Notes: a model not told the origin generated them from the letters alone. A DNA stretch of 20,114 nucleotides from Kipferlia bialata (GCA_003568945.1 BDIP01000392.1:1-20114); one strand, 5' to 3'; numbered from the stretch's first letter, positions 1 to 9,900 are shown. Made by a program: numbers and translations.

Positions 1-52
<52 letters not shown>
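1..52. repeat. (CA)n-(TA)n microsatellite at left edge
   Basis: Forty bases of CA dinucleotide repeat followed by about 12 bases of TA repeat. It lies in, or just beyond, the next intron of the minus-strand gene that leaves the window here. A simple repeat at the very start suggests the assembly stopped in it. Confidence 0.98.
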
Positions 53-53
<1 letters not shown>

Positions 54-76
54 TAATGAATAACACAGAGAGATAC

Positions 77-1525
77 CTGGTGGGAGGCTCTATCCGAGTG
101 GCAATAGACGGAGCAGGGTGCCTGGAGTATGAGATGAGAATAATGTTGTGTACAACGATAAAGGAACTAGAAGTGACACAGAGAAGGGAAAATGCATACT
201 AGATGGATATATACATAAACAATACATGTTTATATACATACCTGCTGAGTGCCACGATGGCAGCTGGGGTGGATGACTGGGACTGGCGCCTAGGGGTGAG
301 GTAGACTGTATCGTATACACAACGTATATACCCCCACATGACAGGCATTAATCACTAGAGATTTCAACATAGCACATAGTACAATCCACACACCTATTGA
401 TTAGGAATGTGACCATGTTATGCAAGGCACTGGAGTCAAAGAGTTCCGGGGCCACCACAACAACCACCACACCTCTCTGACCCTCCTCCACAGTCTCTCC
501 CTCTCCCTCTCCCTCCTTCTCTCCCTCACTCTCAACAGCTGTCTCTTCCTCCTCCTCCTCCTCCGACTCACTGATACTGTTCTCAGTCTCAGTGGACTCC
601 CCCTCCATACTCTCCTCCTCAGATGGGGCCTGAGCCTCACTCTCTCCCTCTCCCTCACTCCCCTCCCCTCTCTCTCTCTCAATCTCTCTCTCAGCCTCAA
701 ATGCCTCAATGAATGTCTGCTCCAGTTTAGCAGCACCCATAGTATGCTCGACATACACTAACCGTACTTGCTGTAAGAGAAGAGGGGTCAGAGAGAGAAT
801 ATAAGATAGGAGCGGGAGTGGAGATATGTTAGAATTATGTAGCAGTATTGACTACGCGATACTAGGAGACATGTATATAGAATTATACTTATACTATACT
901 CCATACGTACATGAGGACGGCATGTGTACACTAAGGGCGTCTCTGGCTGTCTGGAAGGCAACCTGGAGTGAGAGGAATATATAGCTATATGGAACACAGT
1001 GGAAAGACAAGATGGAAGGAAGGAATCATCTCAAGGAGTGTACGAGTAGTTAAGACATTCCATAGAATGAATACTGTCTCTACTAAAGCAGAAGCACACC
1101 CATACCTCACTGAGGGTGCATGGGATGACGACCATGGGTGTGAGCAGGACTTGACTGGGAGTGAGAGTGGGATAGAGAGAGCATTATGATCTAGAGACAA
1201 AGGGGATCAGACAATGAGATGGAACTGGAGACACACTCATACGCAATAGGGGTGCCCTTAGACTACAGTGGGGATATTTCTGGCCGTGGGTGGCATATCC
1301 AAGAGGGGTATATGCACTGTAGTCACAGGGTCAATGTATCAATTGGAGCTGTATTCACCTGTAGCTAGTGATGCATGGGATCAGACTCTCACACACGCCC
1401 TTCATGCTGTGTCGCCGTGACCCCTGCACTATCCCATGCAGGGTGCTGAGGATGTGGGCATTGAGGGCTTGGTGGGATCGCCGTTTCACACTAGACCTCT
1501 TCGCCTCCTCTGCACTCCCACCCAT
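77..1525 (-). CDS. ORC3-like protein, N-terminal part (runs off left edge)
   Basis: Six exons on the minus strand: 1525-1359, 1154-1106, 962-911, 766-394, 289-242, 121-77. All join in frame with GT-AG introns. The start ATG at 1525 has an in-frame stop 11 codons upstream. About 244 residues are visible. The first part holds MVVIPCTLSEVAFQTARDAL and RLVYVEHTMGAAKLEQTFIE. An acidic Glu/Ser/Gly stretch follows, then a strand-like VVVVVVAPELFDSSALHNMV and TPAAIVALSRHPAP. This order (strand plus helix, variable insert, Walker-B-like strand, LQDF-type helix, strand before a small turn) resembles the AAA-like N-terminal half of origin recognition complex subunit 3. I matched it from memory of the human protein, so the identity is tentative although the exon chain is solid. 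The acceptor of exon 4 is uncertain: 766 keeps the frame after CAAG, and 757 is an alternative. If it is ORC3, it acts in the nucleus in replication origin licensing. Confidence 0.6.
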
Positions 1526-1766
1526 ACTGGTGCTCCACTCAGAGCAGGACGGGTCCTATACTCTGTCTAAATGGGTACAGATGCTGTGTAGTGGGACTGG
1601 GTGTATCTGCAAGGGCCGGGCGCACAGAAGGGAGGAAGTAGCTGGCAAAGCGACAGACATCAACCCCTTTCATGTGTCAACAGAAACGAACCTTTACGCC
1701 ATATTGATAATGAAGTATCAACCCAATTGCAGTGGAGCCACCAGTCTGCTTTTGATCTCAAACAGG
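1526..1766. promoter_or_regulatory. Divergent intergenic promoter region
   Basis: These 241 bp separate the start codons of the minus-strand ORC3-like gene and the plus-strand PP5 gene, so both promoters must lie here or inside the genes. An inverted repeat, TTGATA-6 nt-TATCAA at 1704-1721, lies 46 bp before the PP5 ATG. No TATA box is evident. The PP5 reading frame stays open across this region but is not coding-like. Confidence 0.5.
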
Positions 1767-4195
1767 ATGTCTGAGGTCGTTTCTGATGAGGATCGCGCTC
1801 TTGAGTACAAGAACAACGGGAACTCTCTCTTTAGAGGTAATATAATGTGCTTACGGGGGTGTTAGTGGATAGCATATTGTATAGTGTGTAATACTGTCCA
1901 GTTTGACATCTTATGTGCATCGTTAGAGCCTGATATCAGCCCTGAAGTACCAGGAGGCTATGGATATGTACTCCAAGGCCATTGAGTTGGCTCCCAACAA
2001 CTCTGTGTACTTCAGGTAAGCAGTAAGGATGGTGCATCGTCTATCAATACTGTCTCGTTTCAATGGTTCTCTCTCTGTTGCTCTGTTTCACACCCGTAGT
2101 TATAATCTAGTGTGCTTCTTGGTGGATTCAGGGCTTAGTACTCTGTTCTGTAGTAGAGTTGCTTTCGCATCTTATTGATTGCTGTCTCGCGTCCCGCGTT
2201 CACTTTGAACCACCCATCTCACCCTCAGCAACCGTGCCAACTGCAGCTACCACCTCGGCCACTTCACATTTGCCATTGAGGACGCCACAAGGGTGTGTGA
2301 TAGTGCCCATACTCGATGTGCCTTGGCTGTGTGTTCACTCTACAGGTGTATACACTATATATCCTCTCCCACCCCAGGCCATCGAGCTGAATGAGACATA
2401 CGTCAAGGCATACTTCAGAAGGGCAGAGGCCCACAACGCACTCAACCAGGAGGTACTCCTTGTCGATATCCCTCTTGATTACCGCATTGCACCTCAATCT
2501 ATTCTCTCTTTGGTGTATATATATATATGTATATATAGCACTCTGACCCCAGGATGAGGCCATTGCTGATCTGAAGAAGGCCACAGAGCTGAAGCCCAAG
2601 GTACAGTCACACACACATATATATAAGCATTACACGCCCTGCAGTACTCTCTCCCCGTCTTGTGTCTTCTCTCTCTCTTCTCTCTCTCTTCTCCCCCTTA
2701 CCCCTCAGGACAAGCGCCTCAAGAACAAGCTGGCCCTTGCCATCAGGGCCAAGAAGCAGAACCAGTTCAGGGCTGCCATTGCACAGAAGAGCATGCTGCA
2801 GGTATGTATAAATACACACACTACACACATATATATATATATATATGTATTAGCTGCACTTGTATGAGTATATTCCTGTGCTGCGCCCGTGCCCAGAAGA
2901 GCATGTTGCAGGTATGTATCTGTATACACATATACTCTATATATGCATGATGATACTGACCCCCCAGGTGGACAAGCAGAAGCCCAGCGCCTACCCCGTG
3001 CCCAAGGACTACGACGGACCCAGGATCGAGATGGCGGTACGTATGTCTATGCATGTACCTGTACCATTCTTCACTCTGTCTGCATACATATATGTGTGTG
3101 GTCGTGTTCCACACCCCTGCACCCCCTCACCCCCCAGGGCCAGATCCATGGAGGCATCATCCTCACTCTCTCAGGCTATATATATATATATAATTACTAT
3201 CATTAATTCAATATGTGTATCCTCACCCCAGGACCAGATCCACGGCGGCATCATCCGTGAGCTTGTCGAGTACATTGGCAGTGGCAAGAAGCTGCCTCTG
3301 CGCTACGTGTATGTGCTGATGAAGAGGGTCAAGGACGTGCTCGACAGGTAACCCCTACTACACACTCCCACTATTACTATTAGTGCATATATATGTGTGT
3401 GTTGAGTTCTCTCTCTCTAACCCCCCAGTGAGCCCAATGTATATACCATATATGAGTGAGATCTCTCTCTAACCCCCCAGTGAGCCCAATGTGCTTAGGA
3501 TCAACCTGGACAGGGCCAAGCTGGAGGGCCTCGGTGCCAAGAAGGCCCTGTCCATTGTGGGTGACATCCACGGACAGCTCTACGACTTCATCGAGCTGCT
3601 CAAGGTATGCGCAGATAACTACCTTTATACAGGGACTCTACTCTCTCTACTCTCTCTACTCTCTCTGTCCCTTTCATCGAGCTGCTCAAGGTATGCGCAG
3701 ATGCCTCTATTCATATAGGGATCTGTCTCTCTCCCTTATCTCCAGGTCAACGGCATGCCCTCTGTGTCCAACCCCTTTGTGTTCCTGGGTGACTACGTCG
3801 ACAGGAGGCCCCACGGTCTGTCCGTCATCCTCCTTCTCTTCGCCATGAAGATTGCATGCCCCCAGGGTGTCTACATGCTCAGGTACATCCCCACCCTCCA
3901 TCTCAATAGTATATATAGAGTGTATATATATATATATATCTGACTCATCCCAGGGGTAATCACGAGACCCGTAACCTCAACCTTATGTTTGGCTTCACCG
4001 CTGAGCTCAAGAAGGAGTACCCCAACGGAGACACAGACCTGCTCTTCAGCTGCATCTCTGAGGTACTCTCTCTCTCTCTCTCACGCACACACACGCACTA
4101 ACCCTCTCCCCCCCTCTCACCCATAGGTGTTCAACCACCTTCCCCTGTGTGCCCTCATCAACAAGTCCATCTTCTGTGTCCACGGAGGTGAGGCC

Positions 4196-4238
<43 letters not shown>

Positions 4239-4597
4239 TCTATCTTCCTTACTTCCAGGTCTCCCTGTCAAGTGTATGGCCTCTCTTGAGACCCTCGACG
4301 GACTCGCTAGGAGGTATGACACCGTGTGTGTGTATATATATATGTGTGTGATTGTATCCACCCCTCTCACTCTCCAGGCGCCAGCCCGACGGCCCCGTTG
4401 AGTCTGAGCTTCTGTGGTCTGACCCCAAGAAGTCCAACGCCATGGGTATGTATACTGTGTATCCTTCACCCCTTATATCACCCCCTATCTCCTCTCATAC
4501 CAGGCATGTATGGTATGCCTGCCCAGGGTGGAGATGCCGATGACGTGTCCTCTCTCCTCGGAATCACCCCATCCCACAGGTACCGATTACTATACAT

Positions 4598-4629
<32 letters not shown>

Positions 4630-5489
4630 GTAGACTCCTCTCTAGCACTCTCTCACCCTCCAGAGGCAGTGGCTTCTGCTTCGGTGCCGATGCGGCCTCT
4701 GCCTGGATGAAGCACGTGGGTGTGACTGCAGTGTACAGGGCACACGAGTCCATCCCAGACGGAATCAGACACGACTTCACAAAGTACGGCAGCTCTTTCT
4801 CTCTTAATATGAGTGTATGTGTGTTTGTGTATCCTTATGTCTCCTCTCTTACCCCTCAGGGACGGCAAGGTGTTCCACCAGGTTGTGGAGGACATGACCC
4901 CCACCCCAAGGCAGTACACTGTGTTCACAGCCCCAGACTACATGGGCATGAAGAACAAGGTACTGCATCTATATAGTGTATACATCTATGCATATTGTTT
5001 GTGTATCATTCTTTAGTATGTACTCACTGCAGGGCAAGGCCGCTGTTCTGTCTGGAGGCTACATTGTGCAGGAGATGGACAAGGCAGCTGCCATGAGGGG
5101 AGAGACAGACACCCCAGAGGTATATACTCTGTCTCTATGTGTATTAGTGTTTATATATGTATGTCCTGATCCCAGGTTGTCGAGGGTGGCGAGGTCGAGA
5201 TGACCCCCTCCTCCGAGGCACCCGAGTTCATCCCACCCGGCGCAGTCGAGGTGACACCCCAGCCAGACGCAGAGAAGAGTACGTGGTACCTACTATCTAT
5301 ACCTATTCATTCATCATTACTTCTCATGTCATGTTTGATAGTCTCTCTCTCTCTCTCTCCTGTATCTCTTACCCCCCAGACGCTGCCATGGGCGGCATGG
5401 GCATGGGAGGCGGCATGGGCGGCATGGGAGGGTTTGGCATGAACGGCATCAACCTCGCCATGCTCCAGCAGCTCATGGGCCGCAAGTGA
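1767..5489 (+). CDS. PPP5C: Serine/threonine protein phosphatase 5 (TPR-PPP), complete
   Basis: Twenty exons encode 586 aa (human PP5 has 499): 1767-1836, 1940-2015, 2229-2292, 2378-2452, 2553-2600, 2709-2801, 2968-3036, 3232-3347, 3481-3604, 3746-3882, 3954-4062, 4127-4187, 4259-4313, 4378-4445, 4504-4579, 4664-4783, 4860-4959, 5033-5119, 5176-5278, 5380-5489. All phases agree. Three TPRs span about residues 11-111. All five Hsp90 carboxylate-clamp positions appear: K15, N19, N50, K80, R84. The PPP catalytic motifs follow: GDIHG 231-235, GDYVDRR 260-266, GNHE 292-295, HGG 346-348, RGSGF 414-418, RAH 439-441, FTAPDY 476-481. All metal ligands are present, but the Gly of GDxVDRG is Arg. A roughly 20-residue insert lies near 390-412. 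The tail (551-586) is Gly/Met rich and ends NLAMLQQLMGRK, resembling the autoinhibitory C-terminal helix of human PP5. It is probably a soluble Hsp90-associated phosphatase. Confidence 0.95.
2885..2919 (+). repeat. Junction echo of PP5 exon 6 donor
   Basis: This intronic 35-mer matches 2775-2809 (end of exon 6 plus the first 8 intron bases) at 31 of 35 positions and keeps the GTATGTAT donor. Read in the exon frame it gives ARAQKSMLQ against AIAQKSMLQ; two of the three changed codons are synonymous. A CAG just inside the copy could act as acceptor for an in-phase 15-nt microexon (AAG to CAG). Confidence 0.85.
3125..3162 (+). repeat. Junction echo of PP5 exon 8 acceptor
   Basis: This copy of 3221-3256 (C-rich acceptor plus first 25 bases of exon 8) lies 96 bp upstream in the preceding intron. 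It keeps the AG. In the exon frame it reads GQIHGGII against the real DQIHGGII. CAC to CAT and GGC to GGA are synonymous; GAC to GGC is not. Confidence 0.85.
3411..3440 (+). repeat. Junction echo of PP5 exon 9 acceptor (30/30)
   Basis: Thirty bases are identical to 3463-3492, covering the CT run, the CTAACCCCCCAG acceptor and the first 12 bases of exon 9. The offset is 52 bp. It looks like a recent tandem duplication of the 3' splice site. Confidence 0.95.
3673..3702 (+). repeat. Junction echo of PP5 exon 9 donor (30/30)
   Basis: Thirty bases are identical to 3587-3616, covering the last 18 bases of exon 9 and the GTATGCGCAGAT donor. The offset is 86 bp. Sequence just beyond the identical block is still alignable between the copies but has diverged. 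Confidence 0.95.
4199..4234 (+). repeat. (CT)n microsatellite in PP5 intron 12
   Basis: A pure CT tract of about 36 bases lies shortly before the CTTCCAG acceptor, so it also serves as an enlarged polypyrimidine tract. Shorter CT or TA tracts occur in other introns, for example near 4063-4082, 4611-4630, 5342-5358 and 8200-8217. Confidence 0.95.
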
Positions 5490-5942
5490 GAGTAGGGCTG
5501 CCTGTATAGTCTAGTCCCCGCCCCTCCTGCAATTGGGGTTTAGGGGCCTCACGGGTCTCATTGAGGCCCCCGCTGATACCTGGCTTGGAAGGTTGTTTCT
5601 TTGTATCTGTGTGAAGTAGTAGTGTGTTTTATAGTGTGTACAAGCATAGGGTTGGTAGGTGGCAGGGTTCCCGTTCGATGTGTCTCCTGAGCTGCTGTGT
5701 CCCAGGGCTCGGAGGTCATGTTAGTAAATTATTGGTTACCAGTAGTGTACCAGGGGCACTTTACTTTATGTTAGAAGCGATACTAGGCCTAGTGGATATA
5801 TATGTAGCAGTATGACTCATACTGTGGGGCCACTCCTTGAGTGCTCAACAAAGCAAAAATACATTTTCGAAAAGGGTTGAACTCCAACATATCTCAATCA
5901 ACCACCGCCTTTGAAGCGGCCGTATAGCCTCCTTTCCCACCC
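5490..5942. other. Intergenic region between PP5 and WD40 gene
   Basis: These 453 bp show no convincing coding exon and no tRNA-like cloverleaf on either strand. The last 120 bp are AT-richer. They include the inverted repeat TTGAG-TG-CTCAA at 5837-5848 and an A/T-rich stretch near 5850-5875, a plausible promoter for the gene at 5943. Confidence 0.5.
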
Positions 5943-6732
5943 ATGGAAGCTACAATGATTGGTGGTGTCCTTTCGGGCAGACCTATCTTCTCTCCCACCG
6001 CGGCAGAGGTTTTTGTTGCGATGGGATCGAGCATTGTTGTCATTGGCACCACAACGAGCCTAGAGCTGTACAGGCTGACCGACCACACCTCTCCCATCGT
6101 CTGGCTGTCCTTTGTGCCCCACTCTACCACCCAGATCCTGTCTCTGGATGCCTCTGGTGTTGCCAAGCTGTGGGATGTGATTGCCAGGGAGTGCATCACC
6201 ACTATCCAGACCCGTGCCGGGTGCCAGCTGGTGTTTGACCCAGACCAGCCCGCCCACATCCTAGCTGTGCACTGCGGCTATGTGGAGAGCGAGAAGAAGG
6301 AGAAGAAGAAGAAGAAGGGACACAAGGAGAAGGCTCTGTTTGTGTCCAGGTACCACCTCTCCACTGGGGACGAGGAGGTCCTGGCCACATTCCCCTCCCA
6401 CCACACCCTCACAGTGTCCCACTGTGTGTACCACGACCACCACCTGTTCCTGGTCGGTGCTGCCAAGTGGCTGGGTGTGTATGCCATTGAGCAGAGCCAC
6501 ATTGCTCTCTATAGGGTATGTGGCAGCTTGTGTGTATCTAATACGTGTGGATCTCTACTTTTTATGTGTCTGTTATTTCCATGATATCTCTCCCCTCACC
6601 CCAGACCGAGCTCCCCCCCACCTGTGTCTGTGTGTCCGGTGGCCGTGTCTGCATAGGAGATATGGGCGGAAGGGTGCTTGTCCTCACCTCCCCCTCCATG
6701 CTGTCTCTCCCACCCGCCACAATGCCTCTCAG
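5943..6732 (+). CDS. WD40 protein, WDR75/Utp17-like, 5' part only
   Basis: Two exons, 5943-6515 and 6605-6732, give about 233 residues. The ATG at 5943 follows an in-frame TAG six codons earlier. The protein opens with a beta-propeller pattern. A repeat ends HTSPIVWLSFVPHS then LSLDASGVAKLWD. A Lys-rich loop (EKKEKKKKKGHKEK) follows, and later CVCVSGGRVCIGDMGGRVLVL-type strands. The N-terminal GG...FS start, the first WD repeat, the long insert and a strand like 'CVA...IASGHMDGKIRLW' fit WDR75 (Utp17/Nan1), a U3 snoRNP component of ribosome biogenesis. Identity is from memory. WDR75 is normally several times longer. After 6732 no downstream exon continues the propeller: a poly-C tract follows and then an unrelated TPR gene. 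The gene is therefore truncated in this sequence, possibly by an assembly join. The final donor (AG|GTCAGG) is weak. Confidence 0.7.
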
Positions 6733-6841
6733 GTCAGGGCCTGCTCTCTCTCTCTATATATATTACTCTATTGTATTCTGGATCAATGTGTGTATTTGAT
6801 ACCCCACAGTACTTTACAAATGAGAGAACCCCTCCTTCACA

Positions 6842-6842
<1 letters not shown>

Positions 6843-6891
<49 letters not shown>
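6843..6891 (+). repeat. Poly-C tract, 49 nt
   Basis: An uninterrupted run of C sits exactly between the truncated WD40 gene and the 5'-truncated TPR gene. It could be an expanded polypyrimidine tract, because the sequence after it ends in a normal CCCCAG acceptor at 6916. It could also be a false join. Confidence 0.98.
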
Positions 6892-6893
<2 letters not shown>

Positions 6894-6916
6894 TCTACTC
6901 ACTATCTTTACCCCAG

Positions 6917-9900
6917 GCAATCTGGAGCGTGCCCTGTACTACCTGGACAGGGCACTCAAGCTGGCTGCCCCTGCCACCAGTGCACCCACGCACCTCAACC
7001 TCTGTGCAGTGCTCAGTGCCACAGGTAACCCTTCATATATACACCATCTCTCTCTCTCTCTATGTATGTCTATACTGTTTAAGGACCCTGGCCTCAACCA
7101 ATGTGCAGTGCGCGGTGCAACAGGTGGATATATTCCTACTCTCTCTCTCCCTCCCTCTCTCTCTCTCATCTATCCTTTACCTCAGTGCCACAGGTACCTA
7201 TTCACTCATTCACCCCCCCCCCCCTCTCCTCCCTCACCCTCCAGGCAAGCACAGTGAGGCCTACCGCCATGCAGCATGTGCTGTCCAGATATTGAGGTGC
7301 GTATAGTTATGTGTTGTCTATTAGTAGCCACCATAGTCTGCACTGATATAGTGTCACCTCCAATATTGCTGCTCCACTATGTATTATGTCCTGCCCTTCG
7401 TCCTACATGTGTCTCACCCTCTAGGGAACAGTTTGACAGTGAGGACCCCCTGCCTGTGGGTGCGGCCAAGCCAGGCGAGGTGAGGCACAGTCTACCACGA
7501 TATACGTATATATATGTGTGTTTGTGTCTGTGTATACTCAGTATACTCAGACCCACCCACCCCGGTCCTGCTCTGCTGTTACTATCCTGCCTGCACTATG
7601 TCTCACCCCCCAGGTCCTCCCCGCTGCATACCACAACCTGGGTGTGGAGCAGGAGTTCCTGGGGTACAGAGACGCAGCAGCACAGAGCTACCTCGATGGA
7701 TACAGGTGGGACAGTTAGATACATCTGTTTATACTGTCTTGAACCCCCCCCCCCCCCCTTACTGTTATATATTGTCATACATTATATTACCCTAGTCTCA
7801 CCCCCAGGGTTGCTGTCCAGATGCTGGGTCCTGCCCACCACATGGCACTGGTCCTCCAGAGGTGGGTGGGGTGTATATGATATGTAGTAGTACTTGTCTC
7901 TGTGATGCGTCGTTGTGTATATATGCCATATGTCATAATCATGTTCCCTTTCTCACTCCCCAGGGCCCTGTCTGAGCTGCGTGACCCCACCCAAGGGTCA
8001 GTGCCCCCACCCAGTAGAAAGAAGGTTAGTACTTGTATGGGTATGTACTCTCCATACTACTGAACTCCCTTCTTCTTGTTTCTCTCTATCTCCTTCTGTC
8101 TCCCAGGGCAAGGCTCTAATCACTCATTCGATATCTCCATATCTCTCTCTCTATATATACATATCCTTCTTACCCCCAGGGCAAGGCCAAACATCTGCTC
8201 TCTCTCTCTCTCTCTCCTTCTCACTCCCAGGGCAAGGTCAAGCGCAAGGTGACCAGGCAGCGCCCAGTCTCCAGCAGGGGCAGGGGCACCAAGGCCTCAA
8301 CCCGTCGCCCAGCCAGTGCCAAGCGCCGCAGACCGGCCAGCGCGAGTGCCCGCAAAAACACCAGGCACCTCTCTGCGACGTCTGTGGCCAGGGAGAGGCA
8401 GGGGGTGGGGCGGGGTGCACGCAGCAGGCGGCCCCGTGCCCAGTCTGCACTGAGTGACATATCCGACATATCCATGATCGAGTCACAGCTGCAGACAGAG
8501 CGCAACACCCGCATGTCCAGCCAGTATGAGGGCCAGATGCAACAGACACAGGGGGGGTATGGTCAGGCGAGACTGCCCCCAGAGTCCATGTCAGGTGTGT
8601 CTATGGGTGGGACCCTGGGGGGCACGATGGGTGTGAACAGTGGGCCCTACCAGTCAGATCAGGCCGGTCTGAACGGGATGTCCTTTGCAGACAGGTCCTA
8701 CAACGCTGGGGCACAGGCACAGGGACAGGGCGGGTACGGGAACCCACCGCCCTATGGGGGCCCAGACCCAAGGGCACCCACCCAGCCCCAGGGGTACCCA
8801 CAGGGCATGGGGACACAGCCCCCACAGCCGTCCCCGCTAGGTGCCACTGGGCCCTACGCCCACTCCCCCCAGTCCACCGGTCTGCCCAGTGGTCTGGACA
8901 GCTTCGTTGCCTCCCAGCTGCAGTCCCCGAGTGGGCTGTACCAGAGCCAGGGGCCTGGGGCACAGGATCAGACTGGTGGTACTGGAGGTACTGGGGGGAG
9001 TGTCAGGGGGGTTGACAGTCCGTACGGTGTCAAGCAGGCTGCCCTGCTCGCCCAGAACTCCCCCCTGCACCCCGGGTCTACTAGAGACCCCAGAGGCAGC
9101 TTCGATGGGAGGGATGCCCAGATGCGACAGGCCACAGCCAACGCCGCACCTGTGCCCAGCCCCCACGGCACCTACCCTGATGCACAGCTCATGACATCCC
9201 CTGCCCCAGGGAGGGACATTGACAGTGCTAGTGTCCAGACAGAGGGTGCTAGGGGGAGGCTCTCTGCCACCACTCCCCCTAGGTCCAGACAGAGTGGAGC
9301 CGCCTCTGCTGCGGCAGCCTCTCCCGCTGCTCTGGCCTCCCCTGCCACAGACCCCCTGGAGTCTCTGGAGGTGAGCCCTGGTGTTGCCGGTGTGCGTGCC
9401 TCCTCAGCAGCTGCCCTCTCCCACAAGAGTAGTAGCAAGAGGTATGATGGGAGGTTCGTGGACTCCCAGCTGAGGCGTGTGCACACCTCACAGGATGGGG
9501 AGGCCCTGTCAGTGACTGGGTCTCTGTCTGGTATGGGGGAGACAGACACACCCGACGGACCACTGCCCCCAGGCACTCCTGTCAAGGATAGGGAGGGGGA
9601 GAGAGAGAGAGAGCCCAAGGGCACTGGAGGTGTGGATGCCGATGTGCTGAGGGGTATTGAGGAGTCTAGTCTGGAGGAGAAGGGGGAGAGAGAGAAGGGG
9701 AGGTCCAGGCCCCCCTCTGTCTCTGCCAAAAAGGGGCCAAGCAGACAGTCATCTAGGCAGGGCTCTAGACAGGCCTCTAGACAGGCCTCGAGGCCAGGGT
9801 CGAGGGATCTCTCCAGACAGAGCTCCCGACAGTCTAGGCAGTCCAGTAGACAGAGCGGGGCAGTGCCTCTCAAGGGTGGGAGGCCTGTGTCATCAAGGGC

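Noticed and set aside
420-761. Leu/Ser-rich plus-strand open frame
   Set aside because: It is the complement of the Glu-rich exon 766-394 of the minus-strand gene.
1368-1766. Upstream in-frame extension of PP5
   Set aside because: The sequence is antisense to exon 1 of the minus-strand gene and is not PP5-like. MSEVVSDEDRALEYK at 1767 is a natural TPR start.
5490-5942. Possible tRNA or small RNA gene
   Set aside because: No B-box-like GGTTCGANTCC and no cloverleaf-compatible arms were found on either strand.
6280-7257. A 325-codon plus-strand frame including a poly-proline run
   Set aside because: It reads through the poly-C tract and introns in the wrong frame relative to the WD40 and TPR exons.
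5943-8024. A true WD40-TPR fusion protein
   Set aside because: Phases do not match and both domains are incomplete at the boundary. Only a contrived donor near 6793 through hydrophobic intron-like sequence would bridge them.
7981-8457. 158-codon plus-strand frame across the triple acceptor
   Set aside because: It is out of frame with the TPR gene on both sides. It stays open only because CT repeats lack stops.
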